Shown one piece after another: positions 11,422 through 23,189 of a DNA stretch of 64,000 nt. The DNA is from Brassica napus (lineage: Eukaryota; Streptophyta; Magnoliopsida; Brassicales; Brassicaceae). The stretch lies in the NCBI RefSeq assembly GCF_020379485.1, contig NW_026014659.1, positions 152,501-216,500 of the forward strand, given 5' to 3'. The notes beneath the pieces are model-generated. The model saw only the letters and a program-made list of their open reading frames with translations, had not been told where the DNA came from and did not search any database. The position numbers were made by a program, and so were the translations under genes. How positions within the stretch are numbered: the stretch's first letter is position 1; each line of letters starts with the position of its first letter.

Positions 11422-11435
11422 TGGTATCAGAGCCA
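11422..11435 (+). other. Primer-binding site of element B (tRNA-iMet type)
   Basis: TGGTATCAGAGCCA two bases after the 5' LTR end; the standard plant initiator tRNA-Met match. Confidence 0.92.
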
Positions 11436-11910
11436 CTCTTCCGGTATCTCTTTTCATTCCATCTTTCTCATCTATCATTTTCTTCAGAAAAAAAAAGAAA
11501 TTCTTCTTCTATCTATCTTTGAATCCGGGCCCCGCTTTACCATCCATATATATTAAAATAAAAGAAAGAAAGATCTAATCAAAAAAAAAAAAAAAGAAAG
11601 AAAATCTATCAAAAGTTTTCAATTGTGGTTTGGTGGTGGAAGAGTAAGCCTGCTGGCCGAGGAGAAACCCGGCCTTGGAGGTGGTTAATACAGATTCCCC
11701 TTGTTAAATCTCTTATCTTTCTATCTTGTCTCTTGGGTGTTTCACTTGGGATTCTCATTTTGGGTTATCTAGTTTGTTCTCTTAGAACTTTGAGGGAAAC
11801 TCTCTTGTGTGACTACCAAATTGAGTGAAACCCGTGTGTGGGCAAGGATAAACACCTGAGTGTGTGAGGTTTTTAATCTAACTTTACCTTGTTTAAGTTT
11901 TCAGGTAGCC
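11436..11910 (+). other. 5' leader of element B
   Basis: About 475 bp of leader with A-rich and CT-rich stretches (an A run near 11581). No coding feature is supported. The Gag start is taken as the ATG at 11911 (M-D-S-E-D-E-R). Confidence 0.7.
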
Positions 11911-13000
11911 ATGGATAGTGAAGATGAAAGAAACCAACCCGGAAATTCACATGCCGGATTATCTAACTTGCAAATGTGTGCTCTCAATGATTATATGTCT
12001 AACTTGTTGAATACAGGTTTGGAGGCAATCCATCAGAGGCTAGATGAACTTCAGGGCCATCCAAGTCAGCCACGAACCAGAACCAGACGACCATCCAAGG
12101 AGGAACAGCCGGTCCGACCTAGAAATCCGAGAAGAGTCTTATGATGATGATTGATCCATCAACTGTCCAAGGAGAGTTCCTAGGCATCAAAACCGAGGTG
12201 ATGTCAATCCTTTTGGTAGAAATGAAAGAACCAATGATGGCTTGGGTGGTTTTAATTTGAAAATTCCAAGTTTTGATGGCAAAAATGATCCGGATGCTTT
12301 TCTTGAATGGGAAAGAAAAATTGAACTTGTGTTTAATTGTCAAAATTTTTCTGATATTAAAAAGGTTAGACTTGCTGCTGCTGAGTTTACTGGCTATGAT
12401 ATTAACTGGTATGATCGAGTTGTGACTAGCAGGAGGAGAGCAGGTGAGGCGCCAGTTGATACATGGGATGAGCTTTCCCTGCTGATGCGGAGACGCTTTT
12501 TTCCCGACCATTACCACAGAGATCTACACCATAAACTCAGGCGTTTGCTTCAAGTTTCTAAGTCAGTTGAGGACTATCACCAGGAGATTGAAATGATCAA
12601 AGCTGATGTAGAAGAGCCCTTAGACGGCACCATGGCCAGATTTCTTTCCGGGCTCAACTGGGACATACAAGACCGCATGGAGCTGGAAGACTATGACAGC
12701 ATGGAGCAGATGTTACACAAGGCCGTGCTGATCGAGCAATAAGTCAAGAGAAAGGGTCTCACTAAACCGACCTTTGCTTCTAAACCAACCTTTGCTTCCA
12801 AGCCAAACTATCAAGACAAGGGTAAGTCTTCTTCCACAACAAATACAGCTTTTCAGACAAATGTCCCTGCTCGTGTTAATAGAGAAAAGAAAGAAGAAGC
12901 TACCAAACGAACCAGATACATCCAATGCTTTAGGTGTCATGGCCTTGGCCACTATGCCAACCGATGTCCAAACCAAAAGGTGATGGTGCTCTTGGAGAAT
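11911..13000 (+). pseudogene. gag: Element B gag, broken
   Basis: Begins MDSEDERNQPG at 11911. The first ~75 codons lead into a basic segment (RTRTRRPSKEE), then the frame shifts near 12140. The capsid core from ~12240 has PSFDGKNDPDAFLEWERKIE and RRRFFPDHYHRDLHHKLRRL, typical of a retrotransposon Gag. A TAA at 12740 interrupts the frame. The nucleocapsid has one CCHC knuckle, CFRCHGLGHYANRC, near 12924-12965, followed without a stop by the protease region, so gag and pol share a frame. Gag would form the virus-like particle. Confidence 0.88.
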
Positions 13001-14085
13001 GGAGAAGTCGAATCTGAAGAAGACAAGAAGGATATCGGACCAGTGTATGATGATGATCATGAGGAAGAAGAACTTGACTTCCCGGTTCATGGTCCCCTTC
13101 TTGTTACTAGGAAGGTCTTGGACGACACCATTGATCCCATCTTTGATGAGGAGGTCGATGGAGGGATCAATGAGTTTTGCTCGACCTTCGTGGAGAGTTC
13201 TGATCCGATCTATGATGAGGATGTTTTTGATGAGCCAAGCCATGGTTCACTACTGGTTACTAGGCGTGCCTTGAGTGTCCAACCAAAATCCAATGACAAA
13301 GAACAAAGGGAGAATCTCTTTCACTCTAGATGTCTCATATCTGATAAAGTTTGTTCTTTAATTATTGATGGAGGTAGTTGCACTAATGTGGCTAGTGACA
13401 CCCTTGTAAAGAAACTTGGGCTTGTTACTCGGCCTCTTTCTCGTCCTTTCAGGTTGGAGTGGCTCAATGAGTCCGAGAACAGTATGTGAAGGAGCAAGTC
13501 ACGGTTCCACTCTCCATTGGCCGATATGAGGATGAGGTTGTTTGCAATGTGCTTCCCATGGATGCTTGCCATGTTCTCTTGGGCCGGCCTTGGCTATTTA
13601 ACAAGAAGGCAGTGCATGATGGTTTCACAAACCGGCACTCATTTGATCATAAAGGAAAGAAGATCACCTTGGTGCCTTTGTCGCCTTCGGAAGTCCATCA
13701 AGACCAGGTCCAACTTAAGAAGAACCAAGACCAAGACTCTAAAGCTGATAAACCTGAGACCAGTACCAGAAACTCCAACTTCTTTGTCAAAGAAAGTCAG
13801 GTAAGGAAGTCTCTTTGCTCTCAAAAGCCATTTCTCTTACTTATTTATAAAGAGTCTCTCTTGGCCTCATCTTCTTCTGACCTTGCACCGGAGATTCTGA
13901 GTGAGTTTTTAGGTATCTTGCAGGATTATTCTGATGTGTTTCCAGAAGAAAATCCCAAAGGATTGCCACCGGTGAGAGGCATTGAGCATCAGATCGATCT
14001 CGTCCCGGGCGCCTCTCTACCGAACCGCCAGCGTACCGCACCATTCCGGTCGAGACCAAGGAACTGCAGAAACAGATAAAAAACT
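12980..14085 (+). pseudogene. Element B protease and linker
   Basis: An acidic linker (VESEEDKKDIG...YDDD) precedes the protease, which has SLIIDGGSCTNVAS near 13355-13395 and a later LLGRPW motif near 13580. A one-base loss near 13470, compared with element D, throws the frame; it continues from 13486. The peptide [17 protein letters not shown] near 13960-14000 marks the entrance to RT. A second one-base loss near 14026 breaks it again. Confidence 0.85.
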
Positions 14086-15165
14086 TGCTTGAGAAGGGAT
14101 ACATCAGAGAGAGTCTCAGTCCCTGTGCCGTGCCTGTTCTACTTGTACCAAAGAAGGATGGCTCCTGGAGGATGTGTGGACTGCCGGGCCATAAACAACA
14201 TCACAGTAAAGTCTCGACATCCTATCCCTCGTCTTGATGATATGCTTGATGAACTCCATGGTTCTAAGTAGTTTTCTAAGATAGATTTGAGAAATGGCTA
14301 TCATCAGATTAGGATGAAAGAAGGTGATGAATGGAAAACGGCCTTTAAAACAAAACTAGGTTTGTATGAGTGGCTTGTCATGCCCTTTGGTCTCACTAAT
14401 GCACCTAGTACTTCCATGCGCCTAATGAATCATGTCTTGAGGTGTTTTATTGGTCATTTTGTTGTGGTTTACTTTGATGACATTCTTATTTACAGCAAAA
14501 GCCTTGATGAGCACCAACAGCACTTGAAATCTGTTCTTGAAGTCCTTAGAAAGGAACGTTTGTTTGCTAACCTTGGAAAGTGTTATTTTGGCACAGATCA
14601 TGTGGTCTTTCTAGGTTTTGTTGTAGGTGCAGATGGCTTGAGAGTGGACGAGCAGAAGGTCCAAGCAATCCGGGACTGGCCGATTCCGACCATCATTGGT
14701 GAAGTAAGAAGCTTCCATGGCCTTGCCGGCTTCTATAGGCGATTTGTTCAAAACTTCAGTACCTTGGCCGCTCCTCTTACTGAAGTAATCAAGAAGAACG
14801 TGGGGTTCAAATGGGGACCAGCTCAGGAAGAAGCATTCGAAATCCTTAAAGGGAAGTTGACTCACGCCCCTTTACTTGTACTTCCAGATTTTTCTAAAGC
14901 TTTTGAAATCGAATGTGATGCTTCTGGTGTTGGTATTGGTGCTGTGTTGATGCAGGATGGAAAATCAGTGGCTTATTTCAGTGAGAAGCTTGGAGGAGCT
15001 ATGCTCAACTACCCCACATACGACCAAAAACTCTATGCCTTGGTGAGGGCCCTTCAAATGTGGCAGCACTATCTTTGGCATAAGGAGTTCATCATCCACA
15101 CTGATCATCAGTCTCTAAGACACCTTAAGGGTCAGCAGAAGCTCAACAAGAGGCATGCTCGTTAG
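14086..15165 (+). pseudogene. Element B reverse transcriptase and RNase H, broken
   Basis: RT motifs include [30 protein letters not shown] and the catalytic [12 protein letters not shown] near 14470-14505. A two-base loss near 14174 restores the frame disturbed at 14026, and a TAG at 14269 interrupts it. RNase H follows with [18 protein letters not shown]; the position of the usual catalytic Glu reads YDQK, whereas element D keeps [14 protein letters not shown] is present. TAG at 15163 replaces the Trp before MEFI. Confidence 0.88.
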
Positions 15166-17076
15166 ATGGAGTTCATTGGGACATTCCCTTATGTGATCAA
15201 GTACAAACAAGGTAAGGAGAATGTTGTGGCCGATGCATTGTCTCGAAGGTATACTCTTCTCTCAGCCCTTGAAACAAAATTGCTTAGTTTTGAGTTTATC
15301 AAAGATTTATACGCATCTGATCAAGATTTCAAAGAGGTTTTCCGAAAATGTTCCAAGGTCGCTTATGGAAAGTATTTTCAAAACTCTGGATTCCTATTCT
15401 TTGATAACCGCTTGTGTGTGCCCCAATGTTCTTTGAGGGAGTTGTTTCTCAAGGAAGCTCATGGAGGAGGTCTTATGGGACACTTTGGTGTTAAGAAAAC
15501 TTACAAGGCGGTTCATGATCACTTCTATTGGCCAAGCTTGATGAAAAATGTGAACCGGATATGTAGCCGATGTGTGGTGTGCAAGAAGTCTAAGTCCAAA
15601 TCTTCAAACCACGGTTTGTATTCTGCACTTCCTATTCCTTCTCATCCTTGTGTAGACATTTCTATGGATTTCGTGTTAGGATTGCCAAGGTCTAAGTCTG
15701 GACGAGATTCAATCTTTGTTGTTGTAGACAGATTTTCGAAAATGGCTCATTTCATTCCTTGTCATAAAACTGATGATGCCACACAAGTTGCTGATTTGTT
15801 CTTTAGAGAGATTGTTAGATTGCATGGAATGCCTAACACCATTGTATCTGATCGCGATGCTAAGTTCCTTAGTTATTTTTGGAAAACCTTATGGTCTAAA
15901 CTAGGAACATGATTGATGTTTTTCACAACTTGTCATCCGCAAACTGATGGTCAAACTGAAGTTGTTAATCGAACCTTGTCTGCTCTGCTTAGATCTTTGG
16001 TTAAAAAGAATCTTAGGCTTTGGGAAGAATGCTTACCACATGTTGAGTTTGCTTACAATCATGCAATGCATTCTGCTACAAAGTTTTCTCCTTTTGACGT
16101 TGTTTATGGGTTTAATCCTTTGTGCCCACTTGATCTTTTACCTTTGCCTTTGAGTGAAAGAGTTAGTACAGATGGCAAGAGGAAGGCGGCCACTATCAAA
16201 AAGCTACATGAACAGGTTCGTGCAAACATTGAGGCCAAGACCGAGATCTATAAAAGATATGCCAATCAGAAAAGAAAGGAGGTTATTTTCAAAGAAGGTG
16301 ATCTTGTTTGGGTTCACTTGAGAAAGGATCGATTTCCGGAAGAAAGAAAGTCTAAACTTATGCCTCGGGTCGATGGTCCATTCCAGATCCTTAAGAAGAT
16401 CAATGACAATGTTTATCAGCTTGATCTTCAAGGTAAGTATGACATTTCTTCGAGCTTTAACGTTTCTGATCTTTCCTCTTTTCTTGTAGATGATCCGGAT
16501 TTGTGGTCAAATCCTTTTGAAGAAGGAGGGAATGATGTGCCCCAGTCCGAGGATCAGTCCATGGAATCAGATCAGAACGAGGATCAGAACGTCCGAAACA
16601 ACGCAACTGAGGTTCAGTCCATCGATCGGGCCGAACAGACTGCTCGGGCCGTGTATCGTCTCGACCCGCACTCGTCCGAATTGGAGCTTCAACATAACCC
16701 GCGACCAGATGGCCAAATCAACCGTACTGAAGTTCGCCTTTCCCGTCCTGTTCGTCATGCTAAGTCCATCGGTCAAGTCAGAAGTGAAGTTGATCAAGTG
16801 GAATCCAAATCCGACCATGGTCTCTCTCTCTTAAGCCATCTCGGCCGAACCGGGGATCGTTCTGATGAACTGATCCGACACTTCGATCAGTTCATGAACT
16901 TTGATCAGCCAAATCTCTCTAAGGCAAGACTCTTAAGGTTGTCCGAAGACATAGCCACCTTTTGGTCCAGAACAGTCCATGAAAATCACCCGTCCTTACA
17001 TGAAGACTGTACCGGCCGTGTACTGCTCCTTACCGCGGGACGTGCTATCAGTTACACCGAACCTGGACAAGAGTAG
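15166..17076 (+). pseudogene. Element B integrase with LTR-encoded C-terminal tail
   Basis: Zinc-binding HHCC region ([10 protein letters not shown] and CSRCVVCKK) near 15460-15590. Catalytic D,D,E residues lie in [17 protein letters not shown] and [14 protein letters not shown] at 15910-15912 replaces an Arg codon present in element D. The GPF/Y-type module [19 protein letters not shown] lies near 16372-16428. The frame passes through the polypurine tract (PFEEGGN) and continues 181 codons into the 3' LTR to a stop at 17074. No chromodomain is seen. Element D has a related tail. Confidence 0.87.
16519..16532 (+). other. Polypurine tract of element B
   Basis: GAAGAAGGAGGGAA directly before the 3' LTR; it lies inside the pol frame and encodes part of PFEEGGN. 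Confidence 0.85.
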
Positions 17077-17497
17077 CCGAAGAGTTCAAATCGACCAGTC
17101 AACATTATTTTCTGTGCTTTGACTAGATCTGGTCTTCTATCTATTTTCTATGTCTCTTTTTCATACATTTTTATTTATTATCTTTGACTACAAGTTATAT
17201 AAGTATGAGAACACATCCTTGAAATAAGATAATCGATTTTCCTTATTCATTTTGAGATTTCTTTCTTTGTTCTTTGATTAGAACATTCTTGTTCCCTTGG
17301 TGAGGCTATCTCCAAATGAATCCCCATTCTTTGAGCCGGACTTGTTTGTCAAATCAAGCGGCCATTGAGAGTTCTAGTAGTATCATTGGGTCTTCCGCAT
17401 CCCTTTGTGTCACTAAACAATCCATCAGTTCTCTATCTCTTCAAATCGAGTTCATATCATCAGATCCGGTTGAGTGTTCGTTCCTTAGTGTTCTTCA
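16533..17497 (+). repeat. 3' LTR of element B (965 bp)
   Basis: TGATGTGCCCC...GTTCTTCA followed by the duplicated AAGGG and satellite. The first ~544 bp are also coding (pol tail). Confidence 0.93.
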
Positions 17498-20313
17498 AAG
17501 GGTCAGCGTGCTGAGTCCAACGACCAACGTGCTGATATGTGTACTGATGGACACCCACAGACGTCATGTGTGTGCTGACGGACACATACAGACACACACG
17601 GACACACATGGACAGCCACTGATGTCCTGTGTGTACTGACGGACACCCACTGACGTCCTGTGTGTGCTGATGGACACCCACAGACGTCCTGTGTGTACTG
17701 AACAGACAGCCCACTTGGGCCAAAATCACCCTAACAGTCCACGGGAAGGGCCAGCGTGCTGAGTCCAAGGACCAGCAGGCTGATATGTGTACTGATGGAC
17801 AGCCACGGACGTCCTCTGTGTGCTGACGGATAGCCACAGACACCCACGGACGTCCTGTGTGTGCTGGCGGATACCCACAGACGTCCTTTGTGTACTGAAC
17901 AGACAGCCCACGTGGGCCAAAATCACCAAAACAGTCCACGGGAAGGGCCAGGGTGCTGAGTCGAAGGACAAAAATGCTGATATGTGTACTGATGGACAGC
18001 CACAGACGTCCTGTGTGTGCTGACGGACAGCCACGGACAGCCACAGATGTCTTGTGTGTGCTGGCGGACACCCACTGATGTCCTTTGTGTACTGAACAGA
18101 CAGCCCACGTGGGCCAAAATCACCTAAACAGTCCACGGGAAGGGCCAGCGTGCTGAGTCCAAGGACCAACGTGCTGATATGTGTACTGATGGACAGCCAC
18201 GGACGTCCTGTGTGTGCTGACGGACACACACAGACACACACGGACGTCCTGTGTGTGCTGACGGACACCTACGGACGTCCTGTGTGCTGACAGACACCCA
18301 CGGACGTCCTTTGTGTACTGAACAGACAGCCCACGTGGGCCAAAATCACCCGAACAGTCCACGGGAAGGGCCAGCGTGCTGATATGTGTACTGATGGACA
18401 CCCACAGATGTCATGTGTGTGCTGACGGACACACACAGACATACACGGACACACATGGACAGCCACGGATGTCCTGTGTGTACTGACGGACACCCACTGA
18501 CGTCCTGTGTGTGCTGATGGACACCCACAGACGTCCTGTGTGTACTGAACAGACAGCCCACTTGGGCCAAAATCACCCTAACAGTCCACGGGAAGGGCCA
18601 GCGTGCTGAGTCCAAGGACCAGCGGGCTGATATGTGTACTGATGGACAGCCACGGACGTCCTCTGTGTGCTGAGGGATAGCCACAGACACCCACGGACGT
18701 CCTGTGTGTGCTGGCGGATACCCACAGACGTCCTTTGTGTACTGAACAGACAGCCCACGTGGGCCAAAATCACCAAAACAGTCCACGGGAAGGGCCAGGG
18801 TGCTGAGTCCAAGGACAAAAATGCTGATATGTGTACTGATGGACAGCCACAGACGTCCTGTGTGTGCTGATGGACACACACGGACACACATGGACAGCCA
18901 CGGATGTCCTGTGTGTGCTGACGGACACACACAGACGTCCTATGTGTGCTGACGGACACCCACGGACATCCTGTGTGTGCTGACGGACACACACGGACAC
19001 ACACGGACAGTCACAGACGTCCTGTGTGTGCTGACGGACAGCCACGGACAGCCACAGAAGTCTTGTGTGTGCTGGCGGACACCCACTGATGTCCTTTGTG
19101 TACTGAACAGACAGCCCACATGGGCCAAAATCACCCAAACAGTCCACGGGAAGGGCCAGCGTGCTGAGTCCAAGGACCAACGTGCTGATATGTGTACTGA
19201 TGGACAGCCACGGACGTCCTGTGTGTGCTGACGGACACACACAGACACACACGAACGTCCTGTGTGTGCTGACGGACACCCACGGACGTCCTGTGTGCTG
19301 ACAGACACCCACGGACGTCCTTTGTGTACTGAACAGACAGCCCACGTGGGCCAAAATCACCCGAACAGTCCACGGAAGGGCCAGCGTGCTGATATGTGTA
19401 CTGATGGACAGCCACAGACATCCTGTGTGTGCTGACGGACACACACGCACACACACAGACGTCCTGTGTGTGCTGACCGACACACATGGACGTCCTGTGT
19501 GTGCTGACCGACACACATGGACGTCCTGTGTGTGCTGACAGACAGCCACGGACAGCCACGAACGACCTGTGTATGCTGGCAGACACCCACAGACACACAC
19601 GGGCACACACGGACAGCCACAAACGTCCTGTGTGTGCTGACGGAAACACACATGGACAGCCACGGATGTCCTGTGTGTGCTGGCGGACACCCACGGACGT
19701 CCTGTGTGTACTGAACAGACAGCCCATGATGTCATGTGTGTGCTGAGTCCAAGGAACAACGTGGCTGATATGTGTACTGATGGACAGCCACAGACGTCCT
19801 GTGTCTTCTGACGGACAGACACGGACAGACACGGACAGCCACGGACGTCCTGTGTGTGCTGACGGACAGCCATGGACAGCCACGGACGTCCTGTGTGTGC
19901 TGGTAGACACCCACGAACGTCCTCAGTGTACTGAACAGAGAGCCCACATGGGCCAAAATCACCCAAACAGTCCACGAGAAGGGCCAGCGTGCTAAGTCCA
20001 AGGACCAACGTGTTGATATGTATACTGATGAACAGCCACGGACGTCCTGTGTGTGCTGACGGACACACACGGACACACATGGACAGCCACGGACGTCATG
20101 TGTGTGCTGACGGACACACACGGACGTCCTGTGTGTGCTGACAGACACCCACGGACGTCCTGTGTGTGCGGACCGACACACACGGACAGTCATGGACATC
20201 TTGTGTGTGCTGAAAGACATCCACGGACAGCCCCAGACGTCCTGTGTGTGCTGGCGGACACCCACGGACGTCCTGTGTGTACTGAACAGCAGCTGGGCTA
20301 AAATCACCCAAAC
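17498..20313 (+). repeat. Satellite array, block 3
   Basis: Clean monomers with anchors near 17710, 17908, 18108, 18330, 18557, 18760, 19118, 19348 and 19945. A segment at about 17530-18080 recurs about 847 bp downstream with few differences, which shows a recent tandem duplication of a higher-order unit. It ends ATCACCCAAAC at 20313, where element C is inserted. Confidence 0.95.
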
Positions 20314-22390
20314 TGTCACGCCCCCAATCCTGGAAAGGATTTGTCGGGACGACCATGGTTCGAGGAAACGTACCAGCCAGTCTTAGGACATCAAGGCAAG
20401 CGTTCCATGGTCGAGAAAGAAGGTTAAGAACATAAGGAAACTTAGACTTAACCTTATATAAGCTAAGAGACAGCTAGGACGAGTAAGACGGTAACTGGAC
20501 GGTAGCTCGGCCAGCCCAACGAAGCTATGTTTAGTTCAGTCCAGCTCAGTCCCTACTAAATCAGCTCCATTATCTGGACTAGTAGCTCACTCAGCTGAGG
20601 CAGCTGAGAGTCAGCTCACCTCAGCTAGACGGACTGTTCGGGTTTTAGGCCGATGGTCCGGGTCCGGGTCAGTGGCGGGCTGTGAGGTCCGGCCATGAGG
20701 CCACGGGCTGTTGGGTCTTTGGACAAGGCTGTGGGCTAAGTCCAGGAGGCTTGGGGCGTGGGTTGGGCTTATGATCGACCCCAAACCCAATCAGAAAGGA
20801 CGATGGGATGCAAGTGGCCGAGAGGGCACAACCCTTGGCCGATGGTTCCCGTTCGATAGCAAGTCGTGCCTTTTCGTGGGGCAAGACTTACCCCCTCGTT
20901 TTCTATAAATATGGGGCCTCTCCTGTTGGTTTCATTATCCAATTCCAGAGTAAAATACTCAGAGAAAAACGTAGAGAGAGAGAGAGAGAGTGAGAGAGAG
21001 AGAGAGTCTCGGCCAAGAGATCGGCCGGAAAAGGGTTTAAGAGAGAGGAGGCCGTGTGGTTATGAATACCCATGGCATAGAGAAAGGTCTGGAGAAGGAC
21101 TCCAAAGCCGTGGTTCAGTCAGATAGGGTCAGTGGGTAACCACCGACACATCGGCTAAGACAATCGGACAGTCCGAACCTGTCTAGCTATGGGCGTTTGA
21201 ATTGTGTCCTATTCTTCTCATTCTTTTCATCCAGTTCTTCTTCAACTCCTTCTGTACATTGGCTTCACCTTGTTGATATGTTGGGATTGATTATAACCGT
21301 GGTTCTGGTAGAGTAATGCGGTCACGGTCCATAACCGACAAGTTAGGCGCGCGCATGGTCTAAACCGGCCTCAGGTGATCCGATTGGATAGGGGCGGTTC
21401 TGTTCTGTTCTGAACGGTTGCAACCCTTCCCTGAGCAGTTACAATTTTTCATGACTTGGGTAGGTTAAGGCGTGATCCTTTGGCCATAGGCCGGACATAC
21501 GCACGGACCAGACAGTCCATACGGACGGTTAGGTCGAACGGTTGGAGCATCTGAATGGGTGCGAGATGCCAAGGGTCATGAGTTGCCAAGAGGCACGAGT
21601 GTCCAAAGGGTACTAGTTCCCAAAGGGTGTGAGTTCCAAACGGTGCCATTGGTTCAAGGCTTAGGCCGAACCAAGTGGACAGTCCGCGGCTGCATAGTCG
21701 AACGGACGGACGGTTAGTTTAACCGGAGTGTTGCGTAGCAAGGTCTGATCGGTTGCAAGGCAATCCGGTTGGGTCTTGGGCCTTACTCTGTGGTATGGAT
21801 CCAGGCTTTGGGTCGGATCAGGTAAGAAGGTCCGTGAGACTTTGGGCCGGACTTATAACTGGCCGATCGCACCTATCTCTTAACCAGACGGTTAGACGGG
21901 ACTATGGACTATCCGACTATGGTTGGATGGTTCTAGTCGCAAAGGATAAGTAGGATATCTTACAATCAACCTCGGGTTGGTGAGTAGGATAGGCGCCATA
22001 TGCCTTATGTAGGGCGTAGACCCACATGATGGCAATGGAAGGTCGGTTATATCAGTACATGCTAAGTGGACGAAGGCTTATCAAGTCTAGTGGTCGGATC
22101 ATGTTTCATGACGATGGTTCGATGGCCGAGCACTAGTATGGATAGTCACGTTTCTGGAGTAAGAGTATTGGTGTGATGCTTCTATATATCAACCTTGGTG
22201 TTGATAGCTTCGGTATTGGCTAAGAGCCATGACGAAGTGTATGGCTAGTATTATGTGTCGTAGACCATAGGTACTAAGCCTAGGTGTGATTGTTAATGGA
22301 AAGCCGTAGATATGATCATTGGTTAGTATGGATGACCTAGCCGTAGATATGATCATTGGTTGAATGACTAAGTACCTAGGGGAGTTGTTC
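20314..22390 (+). repeat. 5' LTR of element C, truncated
   Basis: Starts TGTCACGCCCCCAATCC. It aligns with the 3' LTR until about 22300. A 22-bp direct repeat (22303-22324 and 22340-22361) lies next to a deletion relative to the 3' LTR. The LTR then passes into 3' internal sequence just after GACTAAGTACCTA. No gene is seen. Confidence 0.85.
20904..21006 (+). promoter_or_regulatory. TATA box and downstream GA repeat in LTR C (5')
   Basis: TATAAATA at 20904-20911, followed ~60 bp later by a GA microsatellite at 20973-21006. The 3' LTR has the same arrangement at 23784-23791 and ~23851-23871. Element G's LTR has TATAAATA with a CT/GA-rich run on the same side. Confidence 0.6.
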
Positions 22391-23189
22391 GAGTCCAAGG
22401 AAGGACCAGGATCGAATTATGACAAAGTCCAATGAAGGACATAAGTCAAGTCTGAGGCGTTTTTAGTCTGGAGGGACTAAGATTGCAATGTGGCCAAGCC
22501 TGAAAAGGTTGTGGCCGGTTTAGGGGATGATCCAGTACGTTGTGGCTGAGGTCATGAACTTTATTGTCCATGAAGGAGAAAAGAACCATAACAAACTGTT
22601 AGGACGCGTTGTAGGACGAGCAGCCTAAAGATTGGAACAAGTTCGTGAGGACTTGACTGGTACATCGAGTGGTGTGAGGATTGGCCAAATCTACTAAGGC
22701 TCGAGTATGCAGCATGTTCCTAGGGACTGATTATGATATAGTCTTGGACTATGATCAGAGAAAGAATAAAATCTGAAGACGATGCTATTCAAAGGAAAGA
22801 CATAGACTTGTTGGATACTAGGACCGCAACCTGGAGAGTTCGGCCGGTGACACAAGGAATGTCTTTGGATGGATTTTCAAGTATCACTTGAATGGGTGCT
22901 TGATGGACCCTCGACTGTGGTCGAAGTAGACAAGTAAGGGTGCCATCAGCGAAACCAGAAAGGACCACTTGATAGGATTTTTGTGGTTAAATCCTTATCA
23001 AGTGGGGGAGACTTGTATAACGATGGTCAAAGGAATTTGATCGTCGAAGTGGTCATTTGGTGTTTTTGAATCAAGCTTGTTCTATTCTCTAATCAAGACT
23101 AGAACAAGTTCGGTTGGAATATTTTGTCTTGGGACAAGGTATAATCATCACCGGATTCGAGGACGAATCCATTACAAGTGGGGGAGACT
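22391..23189 (+). other. 3' internal non-coding region of element C with two polypurine tracts
   Basis: No conserved domain. It aligns with the 3' internal region of E and H. AAGTGGGGGAGACTTG occurs at 23000-23015, and again as the polypurine tract at 23177-23189 directly before the LTR. A short frame with HHRIRGRIHYKWGRLV crosses the tract into the LTR. Confidence 0.7.

Larger units (their letters stand above)
10465..17497 (+). mobile_element. Element B: complete CRM-like Ty3/gypsy retrotransposon, defective
   Basis: Both LTRs (10465-11419 and 16533-17497), PBS, gag, PR, RT, RNase H, integrase and polypurine tract are present, and the element is flanked by a 5-bp duplication AAGGG (10460-10464 and 17498-17502) inside the satellite. 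The single-knuckle Gag, the IDGGSCTNVAS protease, the integrase with a GPF/Y-type module and a pol frame that runs into the 3' LTR fit the CRM (centromeric) chromovirus lineage. That lineage call rests on recall of family features. At least four stops and four frameshifts make it non-functional. Confidence 0.85.

Noticed and set aside
15913..17076. Chromodomain at the integrase end of element B (and D)
   Set aside because: After the GPF/Y-type module the tail is polar and lacks the aromatic pattern and spacing of a chromodomain; only G shows one.
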